From contig JAKQDQ010000028.1 of NCBI GenBank assembly GCA_029573725.1, positions 62,001 through 126,000 on the forward strand: DNA of 64,000 nt, given 5' to 3'. The notes below the pieces were generated by a model. The model was not told the DNA's origin and made no database searches. It worked only from the letters and a program-made list of their open reading frames with translations. Made by a program: the position numbers and the translations under genes. Below are positions 17,417 through 27,827 of the stretch, one piece after another; the stretch's first letter is position 1, and every line of letters starts with the position of its first letter. The DNA comes from Verrucomicrobiota bacterium (GTDB taxonomy: Bacteria; Verrucomicrobiota; Verrucomicrobiia; Limisphaerales; JADLHS01).

Positions 17417-17857
17417 ATGAAAGCACGAAAACCGTTGACTGGAACCGCCATCCTGTTGGCCGGATTGGTGACGTTGTGGGCCGCAAACGTCGCCCGCTCC
17501 GAGGAGCGTCGGGTGGACGCCGCCAAACTGCCGCCGGCCTCCACAAAGGCGGATGTCACCTATGCCAAGGACATCAAACCCATCTTCGACAACTCCTGCA
17601 CGGGATGCCACGGGGAAAAGCGCGTCAAGGCCAAGTTGCGCCTGGACTCGCTCGAACACATCCGCGCCGGGTCAAAACACGGCGCGGTGGTGACGCCCGG
17701 CAAAATCGAGACGAGCGTGCTGCTGCGCAACATCGCCAATCTGCCCGGTGATGAGGACGATTGGATGCCGCCCAAGGACAACAAGGCAAAGATCGCTCCG
17801 CTGACGAAAGCCGAGGTGGGACTGGTGCGGGCCTGGATTGAACAAGGCGCGAAGTAG
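17417..17857 (+). CDS. exported c-type cytochrome, PSCyt1 type
   Basis: 146 residues from ATG 17417. MKARKPLTGTAILLAGLVTL is a signal peptide. The mature part has ADVTYAKDIKPIFDNSCTGC followed by HGEKRVKAKLRLDS, the CxxCH heme site of the planctomycete cytochrome c domain (PF07635), then WMPPKDNKAKIAPLTKAEVG with a Pro-Pro segment and the closing VRAWIEQGAK. In Planctomycetes and Verrucomicrobia this domain usually precedes DUF1549/DUF1553 regions in much larger proteins; here it stands alone. Role: probably periplasmic electron transfer; partner unknown. Confidence 0.87.
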   Translation: MKARKPLTGTAILLAGLVTLWAANVARSEERRVDAAKLPPASTKADVTYAKDIKPIFDNSCTGCHGEKRVKAKLRLDSLEHIRAGSKHGAVVTPGKIETSVLLRNIANLPGDEDDWMPPKDNKAKIAPLTKAEVGLVRAWIEQGAK

Positions 17858-17887
17858 CCGCGATCCGGGTGGGCGCGGGGCGAATCC

Positions 17888-19702
17888 TTACGCCAGCGGC
17901 CCAAGGGGTTGATTCTTGTACTGGCGCCATTGTTGCAGGTGACGCAGCCACTCCAGATTTTGCGTCTCGGTGATGCCCGGCTGGCTCAACTGACGCAGCA
18001 AAGTGGCGATCTGTTGATCGGCGAATTGATTGCGAATGCGCAACACCACGTCCGCCAGTTGCTGGTCGGGATTGGGAAGTTCCCGCTCGTCGGCCATCAC
18101 CTGCGTAATCAGGCTGGCAACCGCAGGGGAGTCGGTTTCGGCCAACAGCGCGCCCAGCCCACGCCAGGTCTGCTCCCGGTGCGCCTTCAGGCGCCGGGCC
18201 AGGATGTCCCGCGCATGAGGGTGCTGCACCCAGGCCGGATCGCAATGCGCCATCAGCCAGTCCAGCCCGGGTGCATGCTGCAAGGCCAGCTTCAGCAGCC
18301 ACGCTTCGATCATGGCCGGAGGCGGCAACGCTGATCCGGCGGCCGCGTCCGTTTCGGCAGCCGCAGCAGCCGCGTGGGTCTCCGCGGGAATGGTCCGCAC
18401 GCTGATTTTATTGAATTCCTGGCGCACCGCCTCGGGTGGCACTGCCAGCCGCAGCGCGGTCTTCTGCGCGTAATCCTCCAACCACACGCTGTTGGCCGTT
18501 TTGCGCACGGCCTCGCCCATGCTGCGGACGACGGTCCGCCGCCCGCGATCGGTGGTGACGTCGTTGACGCGGCAGAGGCGCTCCAGGTAAAAATCGAAGA
18601 AACTCGTGGCGCCGGCGATTAGTTGTTGAAAGGCGGCCGCACCGTTCGCCCTGATGAAGCTGTCGGGATCATGCGGTGCGGGCACGACCGCAACGCGAAT
18701 GGCCAGCCCCGAAGCCAGCAAATGATCCAGGGAACGCACGATCGCGTTCTGCCCGGCCCGGTCCGAATCGAAACACAACACCACTTCATCCGCGTAACGT
18801 TTGAGCAGGCGCGCGTGTTGCTCGGTGAAGGCAGTGCCCTGCGGGGCCACGACGTTTGGCACGCCGGCCAGGCAGCAGGCAATGGCGTCCAGCTGGCCTT
18901 CGCACACGACTGCGAATCCCGCATCCAGGATGCTGCGCTTGGATTTATCGAGGGCGTAAAACACCTTGCTTTTGGTGAAGATGGGCGTCTCGGGCGAGTT
19001 GACGTATTTCGCCACCTTGTCGTTCTCCGCTAAAATGCGGCCGCTGAAGCCAATGACCCGGCCCAGCTCGTCGCAGATCGGAAACATCAACCGGCCTCGG
19101 AACCGATCATAGTAGCGGCCCGTCTCCTCCTTCTTCAAAATCAGCCCGGCCTGCTCCAGCAACGCCAGATCCAGGTTTCGGCTCCGGGCCCAGTTCACGG
19201 TATCGTCCCAGGCTTCGGGCGCGGCCCCGAGCCGGAACTGCTGGACGGCGGCGGCGGAGATGCCCCGGTGCGCCAGATAATCGCGGGCGGGCTGACCGGC
19301 CGCTTCGCCGGCCAGACAGGCTTGCCAGCGCCGGGTGATTTGCTCGTGGATTTCCAGCAATTGATCCTTGAGGTGGCGCGTCTGTCGGAGCGCGGGATCG
19401 GCATCCAGCTCCAGCGGAATCCGGGCGCGATCCGCCAGCCGGCGCACTGCATCCAGGAAACCGATGTTTTCGTACTCCTTGACGAAGGTGAACACGTCCC
19501 CGCCCTTGTGGCAGCCAAAGCAATGGAAGATTTGCTTGTGCGGATTGACGTTGAAGCTGGGGGTTTTCTCCTTGTGAAACGGGCACAACGCCACGAAATT
19601 CGCGCCCGCGCGCTTCAGCGGCAGATAGCTGCCAATGACATCCACGATGTCACTGGCGGCGCGCACACGTTCCAGCGTGTTTTCGGAGATCAACCCGGCC
19701 AC
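17888..19702 (-). CDS. dnaG: DNA primase
   Basis: 604 residues. It makes RNA primers at the replication fork. N-terminal zinc-binding domain: ALCPFHKEKTPSFNVNPHKQ then IFHCFGCHKGGDVFTF. Toprim core: RGRLMFPICDELGRVIGFSG, FAVVCEGQLDAIACCLAG (Glu), and VVLCFDSDRAGQNAI (DxD). The C-terminal helicase-interaction part is variable, as is normal, and has an Ala-rich linker. It converges with the cytochrome gene (30 bp between stops) and is preceded by cvpA and a TPR gene on the same strand. The rpsU-dnaG-rpoD arrangement is not seen. Confidence 0.96.
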   Translation of the reverse strand: MAGLISENTLERVRAASDIVDVIGSYLPLKRAGANFVALCPFHKEKTPSFNVNPHKQIFHCFGCHKGGDVFTFVKEYENIGFLDAVRRLADRARIPLELDADPALRQTRHLKDQLLEIHEQITRRWQACLAGEAAGQPARDYLAHRGISAAAVQQFRLGAAPEAWDDTVNWARSRNLDLALLEQAGLILKKEETGRYYDRFRGRLMFPICDELGRVIGFSGRILAENDKVAKYVNSPETPIFTKSKVFYALDKSKRSILDAGFAVVCEGQLDAIACCLAGVPNVVAPQGTAFTEQHARLLKRYADEVVLCFDSDRAGQNAIVRSLDHLLASGLAIRVAVVPAPHDPDSFIRANGAAAFQQLIAGATSFFDFYLERLCRVNDVTTDRGRRTVVRSMGEAVRKTANSVWLEDYAQKTALRLAVPPEAVRQEFNKISVRTIPAETHAAAAAAETDAAAGSALPPPAMIEAWLLKLALQHAPGLDWLMAHCDPAWVQHPHARDILARRLKAHREQTWRGLGALLAETDSPAVASLITQVMADERELPNPDQQLADVVLRIRNQFADQQIATLLRQLSQPGITETQNLEWLRHLQQWRQYKNQPLGPLA

Positions 19703-19725
19703 GCGGCCAGTTTAGTCCGGCATCA

Positions 19726-20346
19726 TCACCAGGTAAACTCTTTGCGCGCGGTGGTGGTCGGCGGCCCGGCATGCGCCGGGGTCGGCTCGATCAACAGGAA
19801 ACCCAGATGTGTCTTCAGTTGTCTGCCCGTGAAAGAATGCAGGAACACATCGTCCTGCACCGAATAAAGCCGGGGGAAGAAGGTGCTGCCATAATTGTCC
19901 AGATCATACTTCCGCGAGGCTTTGACCTCGGCGGTGGGGTAATAACGCGCGTTCAGCAGCGCCGCCAACACCACCACGATGCACGCAAAGCGCAGCATGC
20001 CCGCCGGGATGGCCAGGTAAAACTCCGCCTTGCCGAAGGTGTCCGTGCCCTTCCACCGCGCGCCCAGGGTCCGATTGATCACCACAAACACCAGCAACAC
20101 CAGCAACGCCGTGCCCACGTAGGCCAGCAGGTACGCCCAGAGCTTGCCGAGGTGCAACACCGAGTCGAGCCACAGTCCCAGCGGCTGATAGGCAATCGCC
20201 GCAAGCAGCATCAACGCCACCCATTTCAACACGGTCAGAAACTCCTGCGACATGCCGCGTTTCTTGCCGCGGACATAACCGACCGCCAGCATGATCAGTA
20301 CGAAGAGATCGAACCAGTTGATCGGCAGACTTGAACTCGAGTCCAT
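19726..20346 (-). CDS. CvpA family membrane protein
   Basis: 206 residues from ATG 20346, giving MDSSSSLPINWFDLFVLIML; the frame is open to 20520 but that part overlaps the TPR gene. Four membrane segments follow in the CvpA pattern, with the conserved GYVRGKKRGMSQEFLTVLKW loop and LLAYVGTALLVLLVFVVI. The family (PF02674) was named for colicin V production; its exact function is unresolved. The C-terminal periplasmic or cytoplasmic tail (VFLHSFTGRQLKTHLGFL) is longer than in the minimal family. It ends 23 bp from dnaG. Confidence 0.78.
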   Translation of the reverse strand: MDSSSSLPINWFDLFVLIMLAVGYVRGKKRGMSQEFLTVLKWVALMLLAAIAYQPLGLWLDSVLHLGKLWAYLLAYVGTALLVLLVFVVINRTLGARWKGTDTFGKAEFYLAIPAGMLRFACIVVVLAALLNARYYPTAEVKASRKYDLDNYGSTFFPRLYSVQDDVFLHSFTGRQLKTHLGFLLIEPTPAHAGPPTTTARKEFTW

Positions 20347-20413
20347 AATGAACGGACGCCTCCCCGTTGTGGGTTCAGTCGTCCGGGTCAAATCAGCGAG
20401 AGTCGTGCCACGT

Positions 20414-21895
20414 TCAGCCGGGATGGGTGGCGAGCCAGGACCGGATGGCAGGCGCCTGGGAATTTTGCGGGTCCAACTGCAAAACCCGGTTGAAATGCAG
20501 GCGCGCCCTGGGCACATCAATAATCCGTTCCGAGTAAAGGATGCCCAACATCAGGTGTCCACGTGCCTCATCCGGATGCAATTTTACCAGCTGCTCCAGC
20601 TCGGTGATCGCCTGCGCATACTTTGCCTCCGCCCGCAAGGCGAGGGCGTAATTGTAGCGGGTATCGGCGGAATCCGCCCGCAGCCGCAAGGCCGTGGCCC
20701 AGGCCTGGGCGGCCGCACTAAAATCGCGCAGTTCGTAGGCCGCCAGCCCAAGGCAATAATGGGCCTCAAACATGTCGGGTGACAACGTGATCGCCCGACG
20801 GTAAGCCTGCACTGCCGCAGTCAACCGCCGGTCGCGTTGCGCCTGCTGCCCTTCCTGCAGCGCCAGCGCCGCCGCTGACGGGTTGGTTGGCGGCAACCCG
20901 GGTGTCGCCGGTCGGGACACCAATTTCGTCGCCCCACGCGCCGGCGCCGGGCTGGTGGAGGGCCGCGAATCCACTCCGCCTGCTCCGGACGGAGGCGGCC
21001 CGGACTTGATGACGTCCCCGGCGGGCGGTTGCAGGGCGGGTTGCGATTTTTTTGCAGTGGCTGCCACCGCGCGGGAAGACACGTTAGTGACAGGGGCGGC
21101 GTTGGTAGGGGGGCCGCGTTGTTCCGGCGGGGGGATCCGACCGGGCTCCGATGTCAGTGCCGCCACCACCGCGGTCACCGCCTCCCAATTGGCCGGGCGC
21201 GGGGTGGCGTCCAGGTAGCGGCGGTAAAGAGCCACCGCCGCGGCCTCGTTCCCCTGCTCTTGTTCGGCAACGGCCAAATTCAACAAGGCCGCGCGGGACT
21301 GGGGCGCGAGCTTTAAGGCAGTGCGGAAGGACTCGGTGGCGTTGCGCCAATGGCTGCGCTGGGCTTGCAGGAGCCCCAGCCCATTCCACGCTTGTGCGTT
21401 CGTGGCCTGCAAGCGGATTGCGGCTTGGAAACTTTTCTCGGCGGCGGCGGCTTCCCGCAACTGGTGCTGCGCCACTCCCAGTTTCGCCCAGCCCTCCCCG
21501 TCCTCGGCCCGATGTAACAGGTAGGCGGTCAATTCGGACTTCGCCTCCGGCCAGCGTTGCTGCTCGAGCCACAGGCAGCCCAGATTAAACCGCACGTCGA
21601 TCATGTCCCGGTCCAGGCGCAGGGCGCGGCCATAGGCATCGAGCGCATTGGTCCATTGGCCCGCCTGCTGATAAGCCACGCCAAGATAATTCCACGCGGC
21701 CGCATTGGTGGGGCTGGCCTGGGTCGCCCGTTGCAGGGCGATGATCGCCTGCTCATTCCTGCCGGCCTCCAGCAATTTTTTTCCGGCCAGCAGCGTGCCG
21801 GGGCCCGTCCGCGAACAGGCGGCCAGGCACAGCAACATCCCCAGCAAGGACAATCCAAGCGTCAGCCCCTGGTTCTGGTTTTTAGTGGCGAGCAT
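20414..21895 (-). CDS. TPR-repeat lipoprotein
   Basis: About 493 residues. The start MLATKNQNQGLTLGLSLLGM leads to a lipobox LAAC, so outer- or inner-membrane anchoring is predicted; ATG 21913 adds six residues. About five TPR units (for example NEQAIIALQRATQASPTNAA) are followed by a Pro/Thr-rich linker (roughly residues 240-325) and further TPRs (AVQAYRRAITLSPDMFEAHY). TPRs mediate protein contacts; the partner is unknown. The gene precedes cvpA and dnaG, 67 bp from cvpA, and starts only about 30 bp from the divergent DUF362 gene. Confidence 0.82.
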   Translation of the reverse strand: MLATKNQNQGLTLGLSLLGMLLCLAACSRTGPGTLLAGKKLLEAGRNEQAIIALQRATQASPTNAAAWNYLGVAYQQAGQWTNALDAYGRALRLDRDMIDVRFNLGCLWLEQQRWPEAKSELTAYLLHRAEDGEGWAKLGVAQHQLREAAAAEKSFQAAIRLQATNAQAWNGLGLLQAQRSHWRNATESFRTALKLAPQSRAALLNLAVAEQEQGNEAAAVALYRRYLDATPRPANWEAVTAVVAALTSEPGRIPPPEQRGPPTNAAPVTNVSSRAVAATAKKSQPALQPPAGDVIKSGPPPSGAGGVDSRPSTSPAPARGATKLVSRPATPGLPPTNPSAAALALQEGQQAQRDRRLTAAVQAYRRAITLSPDMFEAHYCLGLAAYELRDFSAAAQAWATALRLRADSADTRYNYALALRAEAKYAQAITELEQLVKLHPDEARGHLMLGILYSERIIDVPRARLHFNRVLQLDPQNSQAPAIRSWLATHPG

Positions 21896-21925
21896 CCCGC
21901 CTCGTGGTAGCATCCGCTTTCTGAC

Positions 21926-23002
21926 GTGTCAAGAAACGCACTCCAGTCCATCGGCGCCAGGCGGGTTCTGCTCCTGATGCCACTGCTGCTGCCGGGATTT
22001 TGGTTTCTGTGTCCCCTCCGCGTCGCGGCCCAGTTCGCCACCGCGGATGACGCAGCCCGAACCACCGCCGCCGTTGCCATCGTCACGGATGCGCAGGCGA
22101 CGGAAGCTTTTGAACCCCGGCCGGACCGCATTGCCGCCATGGTGCGGGAAGGCGTGCAACGATCGACTGGCGCGGCCACAGTTTCCGCCGCGTGGCTCAG
22201 TCTGCTCACCCGGCAGGACGTCGTCGGTTTGAAAGTGTATTCCAAACCCGGCGCGCTCAGCGGCACGCGTCCGGCCGTCGCTGCCGCAGTGGCCCAGGAA
22301 CTGATCGCCGCCGGGCTTGCCGCCAGCAACATTGTGATTTGGGATCGCGAGGAAGCCGATCTGCGCGACGCCGGTTTTTTCGCGCTTGCAAAGGCGCTGG
22401 GCGTGCGCGTGACCGGGGCTACGGCGGCGGGCTGGGACGAAACCAACAGTTATGACTCACCCATTATTGGCAGTCTGGTTTACGGCGATCTGGAATTCGG
22501 AAAACAGGGAGAGGGTGTTGGCCGCAAATCGTTCGTCTCGAAACTGGTTTCGCAGGAGCTGACCAAAATCATCAATATCACTCCGCTGCTGAACCACAAT
22601 GCAGCGGGGGTATGCGGCAACCTTTACAGCCTGGCCATGGGCAGCACGGACAACGTCCTGCGTTTTGAGGGTTCGCGCGCGCGTCTGGCGGTGGCGGTGC
22701 CGGAGATCTATGCGCTTCCGGCAATTGGCGACAAGGTCGTTTTCAATATTACCGACGCCTTGATTTGCCAGTACGAAGGTGGACAGCGCGGTCTGTTGCA
22801 CTATTCTGCGGTGCTGAACCAATTGCGGTTCAGTCGTGACCCGGTGGCGCTGGATGTGCTCTCGCTCCGGGAGCTGGACGCGCAACGGCGCAAGGCCAGA
22901 GCCCCCAACCTTCTCCTCCACCCGGAACTTTACCAGAACGCGGCGCTGCTGGAACTGGGTGTTGCGGACCCGGGTCGGATCAGGATCAGTTTCCTCAAAT
23001 AG
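21926..23002 (+). CDS. exported DUF362 family protein
   Basis: 358 residues from GTG 21926. MSRNALQSIGARRVLLLMPL starts a long signal peptide ending near RVAAQ; ATG 21977 would give a shorter one. The body matches DUF362 (PF04015): SLLTRQDVVGLKVYSKPGAL, SNIVIWDREEADLRDAGF, VSQELTKIINITPLLNHNAA, and VVFNITDALICQYEGG. No ferredoxin-type Cys cluster is present, unlike some DUF362 proteins. Biochemical role is unknown; in some genomes the family is linked to metal or Fe-S handling. Confidence 0.82.
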   Translation: MSRNALQSIGARRVLLLMPLLLPGFWFLCPLRVAAQFATADDAARTTAAVAIVTDAQATEAFEPRPDRIAAMVREGVQRSTGAATVSAAWLSLLTRQDVVGLKVYSKPGALSGTRPAVAAAVAQELIAAGLAASNIVIWDREEADLRDAGFFALAKALGVRVTGATAAGWDETNSYDSPIIGSLVYGDLEFGKQGEGVGRKSFVSKLVSQELTKIINITPLLNHNAAGVCGNLYSLAMGSTDNVLRFEGSRARLAVAVPEIYALPAIGDKVVFNITDALICQYEGGQRGLLHYSAVLNQLRFSRDPVALDVLSLRELDAQRRKARAPNLLLHPELYQNAALLELGVADPGRIRISFLK

Positions 23003-23100
23003 TCCCGGCGGGCACCTCGTGCCCCCCGGCGATTGCAGCGCAGTGCCGGCTGCTCCCCACCGCAGCAGGCGCGCGGCATGATGTCGTTTAATTGTGCGGG

Positions 23101-23454
23101 TTAATTTATCCGCGGCGGTGGTCTTGCCGGTGTTGTCCCCGGCGGGTCGGCCTCTTTCCGGCGCAACCCGATGACAGCCACCACGCACCCGGTCCAGGTG
23201 GGCAACAATCCCACGACGGGCACGAACTCAATGGCAAACGTCGGGAGCAGGAGCAGATGGAAGCCGATCAACAAGCTGGTCAGCAACATCGCCACCACAT
23301 CAATGATTTCGGGAAAGGGCGGCGCCTGCAGGGGGATCTGCAAACCATCCGCCGTCACCGCCACCAGCAACGCCAGTGCGATTCGCCAGCCGGACAATCG
23401 CGCCGGCCGCCACCAGCGATTCACCTGCCGCCACCAGTTTTTCATCAACGCCAT
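23101..23454 (-). CDS. small membrane protein of unknown function
   Basis: 117 residues. After a basic, Trp-rich N-terminus (MALMKNWWRQVNRWWRPARL) there are about three membrane helices (WRIALALLVAVTADGLQIPL, IIDVVAMLLTSLLIGFHLLL, FVPVVGLLPTWTGCVVAVIG) and a Pro-rich tail. I do not recognise a specific family. The start overlaps the last 10 bases of hrpB, so it is probably co-translated with it. Confidence 0.65.
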   Translation of the reverse strand: MALMKNWWRQVNRWWRPARLSGWRIALALLVAVTADGLQIPLQAPPFPEIIDVVAMLLTSLLIGFHLLLLPTFAIEFVPVVGLLPTWTGCVVAVIGLRRKEADPPGTTPARPPPRIN

Positions 23455-26051
23455 TCGTGCTTTGGATATCGCCGCTGCAATTCCGATTTGACTCGCGGGT
23501 ACTGTTCGCGCCAGAAATTTGCCAGATCCGAGGTTACTTGAACCGGCTTCATGCCCGGAGTCAAAATATGCACCGTCACCGGCACACGGCCCAGGGCGAT
23601 TTTCGGGGTCTGGGTCACGCCATACAGTTCCTGGATGCGCAACGCAACAAATGGGGCGCGACCGGCGGCGTAGGTGAGCCGGGGAGTGCGCCCATTGGAA
23701 AGTTCCAACCGCTCGGGCGCCTGCCGGTCCAGCAGCTCACGTTGCGCGGTGGACAACCAGGACATCACCACCGGCTGCACCGGACGATCCTTCACCTCTT
23801 TGTAGCTGACCGCGCCGTGACAAAGCTGTTCCACGATCGCCTGCCGGTCCGATTCCGTCAGCGGCGGCAACTGCAAATCCGGACAGTGTTCTGCAAGAAA
23901 TTTCAGGCGCAACAACCATTGTTCGACGTGATGGTCCCACCGGGGCAGGACCAGTCGCCCCGCCAGAATCTCCGCCGCCAGCAAGCGGGCCGCGGGGTCG
24001 GCTGGAGGCGGGTCCAGACGTTTGGCGCTCACGGCCAGATCGCGGAAGCGCACCCGTTCCGCCGCCTGCACCCGTCTGGCCTGCGCATCCCACTCCACGC
24101 ACACCTCGGTGGTGAAATCCCCTGGAAACAAGGCCTGCAGCCAGTCCCGTTCAATGGCCGTGGCCAGGGAAAGCACGGTGTTCACTTCTCCGTCGCCCTG
24201 CCCCACTTCGCGAACTTCGGCGGCGACCAGAAATTCGGCCTGGCTGACCACACTTTCGCGCGCCAACACCCCCCGCCGTCCATGCACCAGTTCGCAGCGC
24301 AGCGTGCCCTGATCCAATCGCCGCGCCACCCGGTCACTGAACCCAGTCAGAATACACTTCTGCAACGCTTCATCCGGCACTGTGCGCGGGGTCGTATCCA
24401 TGCCTTCGTCCTTCGCAATGCGCAGAAATTGCTCGAACAACGGGCCCACCTGACGGGCGGTGACCGCATGAATCCCAAGCCGCCGGCACGCCTCCACCCG
24501 GAATTGATTTCGCTGCGCATACTGCCACGCCCGCATCAGAATCCAAAAATCCGAGCCGGCTTTTTCCCCCAGCAAGGCATCGCGGTCCTGGCGCACCTCC
24601 CGTCCGCCGCCGCGCAGCAGCAGGTCGCGTCCCTGCGTCAATGCCGCGATCAAACACGCCTGCTGCACGCAGCCATGCTCTTGCGCTGCCAGCAACAGGC
24701 GCGCATAACGCGGGTGCATGGGAAACGCCAGCATCTTGCGCCCCAGCGCCGTGATGCGCAACGGCGTTCCGGATCCGGCCGCCGCCGGCGCCTCCTGCAA
24801 GGCGCCGAGATCGCGCAGCAGTTGCTCCGCGTGATGAAGCGCGATTTCATCCGGTTTCTCCAGCCAGCGGAACTCGCGCAGATCGCTCACGCCGGCGGCC
24901 TTGAGCGTGAGCACCACTTCGGACAAATCGAGCCGCCTGATCTCGGGCAATTCCTGCGGCGGACGTTCGTCATGCTCCGCCCGCGACCACAGCCGGATGC
25001 ATTTGCCCGGGGCCGTACGCCCCGCGCGTCCGCTGCGCTGCTCACAACTGGCCTGGGAAATTTTCTCGATCAGCAACGTGTTGATGCCCCGGTTGGCGTC
25101 ATAACGCGCCACCCGCGCCAGACCGGAATCAATCACCAGCCGCACCCCCTCAATAGTCACCGACGTTTCCGCCACGTTGGTGGAAACCACCACCTTGGGC
25201 CGTGCACCAGGCGTCACCGCCGCATCCTGATCCTGCGGGGCCAAATCCCCGTGCAGCGGCAGCACCCGGTAGTCGTGCGCCTCGGGCAGGTTGCGGATGG
25301 CCTGGAGGGTTTGGGTGATTTCATACGCGCCCGGCATGAATATCAGCACGTCCCCCTGCCCTCCGGCAGCAAGAAAGCTCCGCAACGCCTGCGCCGCCAG
25401 TTCCCACGGCGGCGGCGGATGCGCCCCGAGCCGGTGGGGGAGATAGGTCACCTCCACCGGGTAAGTCCGCCCTTCCGCACGCAACACCCCGCACCCGGCC
25501 GGGGCAGTCGTCGCGGACGTGCCACGGTCCGCCCGACGCGTGGACAGATAATTCTCCAACTCATCGGCATTCAAGGTGGCCGACATCACCAGGATCAGCA
25601 GGTCCGGCCGGTGCAGCTCCTGCAAGTCCAGCGCGCGCGCCAGCGTAATGTCCCCGTACAGATGCCGCTCATGAAATTCATCGAAAATAATGGCGGTCAC
25701 ACCGGGCAGCGTGGGATCCGCGATCATTTGCCGCAGCAACACACCCTCGGTCTCGAACTTGATGCGCGTTGCCGCACTGACCCGGCTTTCCAAGCGCACC
25801 TGGTAACCGACCTCCTGTCCGAGCGGCACGTTGAGCTCCGCCGCCACGCGGCGCGCCAGCATCCGTGCCGCAAGCCGGCGCGGCTGCAGGACCACGACCT
25901 GTCCCTGGCCCAGCAGACCATGCCGCAGCAGCATTTGCGGCACTTGCGTGGATTTCCCTGAGCCGGTCGGGGCCTGCAACACGACCCGCGACGTCGCACG
26001 CAAGGTCGCGACCAGTTCGGATTCGATTTCGTAAATGGGCAGCCGTTCCAC
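23445..26051 (-). CDS. hrpB: ATP-dependent helicase HrpB
   Basis: 868 residues from GTG 26051 (VERLPIYEIESELVA), preceded by AAGAAGAG at a suitable spacing; the frame is open to 26270 but upstream residues are not conserved. DEAH-family motifs in order: VVLQAPTGSGKSTQVPQMLL (I), VVLQPRRLAARMLARRVA (Ia), IIFDEFHERHLYGDITLAR (II), LILVMSATLNADELENYL (III), VVVSTNVAETSVTIEGVRLV, and EQRSGRAGRTAPGKCIRLWS (VI). The C-terminal HrpB domain follows (RFRDLAVSAKRLDPPPADPA). Helicase of uncertain physiological role. Confidence 0.92.
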   Translation of the reverse strand: MERLPIYEIESELVATLRATSRVVLQAPTGSGKSTQVPQMLLRHGLLGQGQVVVLQPRRLAARMLARRVAAELNVPLGQEVGYQVRLESRVSAATRIKFETEGVLLRQMIADPTLPGVTAIIFDEFHERHLYGDITLARALDLQELHRPDLLILVMSATLNADELENYLSTRRADRGTSATTAPAGCGVLRAEGRTYPVEVTYLPHRLGAHPPPPWELAAQALRSFLAAGGQGDVLIFMPGAYEITQTLQAIRNLPEAHDYRVLPLHGDLAPQDQDAAVTPGARPKVVVSTNVAETSVTIEGVRLVIDSGLARVARYDANRGINTLLIEKISQASCEQRSGRAGRTAPGKCIRLWSRAEHDERPPQELPEIRRLDLSEVVLTLKAAGVSDLREFRWLEKPDEIALHHAEQLLRDLGALQEAPAAAGSGTPLRITALGRKMLAFPMHPRYARLLLAAQEHGCVQQACLIAALTQGRDLLLRGGGREVRQDRDALLGEKAGSDFWILMRAWQYAQRNQFRVEACRRLGIHAVTARQVGPLFEQFLRIAKDEGMDTTPRTVPDEALQKCILTGFSDRVARRLDQGTLRCELVHGRRGVLARESVVSQAEFLVAAEVREVGQGDGEVNTVLSLATAIERDWLQALFPGDFTTEVCVEWDAQARRVQAAERVRFRDLAVSAKRLDPPPADPAARLLAAEILAGRLVLPRWDHHVEQWLLRLKFLAEHCPDLQLPPLTESDRQAIVEQLCHGAVSYKEVKDRPVQPVVMSWLSTAQRELLDRQAPERLELSNGRTPRLTYAAGRAPFVALRIQELYGVTQTPKIALGRVPVTVHILTPGMKPVQVTSDLANFWREQYPRVKSELQRRYPKHEWR

Positions 26052-26118
26052 CGCGCTCTTCTTGATACGAGAAGTGACTTCAAAAAGCGAAGGAAAAGCC
26101 AGAAGCGAAGTGGCGGAA

Positions 26119-26134
26119 CGGCAGAATTCTGCCG
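26119..26134. repeat. 16-bp palindrome between enolase and hrpB genes
   Basis: CGGCAGAATTCTGCCG is a perfect palindrome in the non-coding interval 26052-26332, on the 5' side of hrpB. GTGCCGGCAC, another short dyad, follows at 26152-26161. GGCAGAAT words recur near 56400-56460 ahead of a pseudopilin gene. Nothing else was recognised in this interval. Confidence 0.5.
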
Positions 26135-26332
26135 GGAAATCTGCCGCACGGGTGCCGGCACGGTGTCGGATCGCTCCCGGATTGCGCGGGGCGAGCGGAG
26201 CGGATGGTGCTGCGCCCACCACCGTGAAAACTACCGGCCTCCCGTGCCCGACCCACCGAACGGGAAACAATTGCCAGCCGGACGCGCCGCCGCTTTACTC
26301 CGGGCGTCTGGCTCACGAACGCGATCGCGAAA

Positions 26333-27634
<1,302 letters not shown>

Positions 27635-27827
27635 TCAATTCGGGATTCGGCGGCCGCCCCGGAGGCGGTCCTGGCCGCGGTCGTTTCGACCGGCGTGGAG
27701 GGCATGATAAAATCTGCTGCGCCCGGGTCAAGTTCTCCCCGCGATGCGCCCGATGAAATTTCTCGCCGCCGCACTTTTTCGGGAGCATTCTTCCCTCCGT
27801 GCCGTCTCATCCTCCAACGAAACAGCT

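Noticed and set aside
23376-25961. Long plus-strand open frame opposite hrpB
   Set aside because: It mirrors the codon bias of hrpB and has no recognisable protein features; hrpB is certain.
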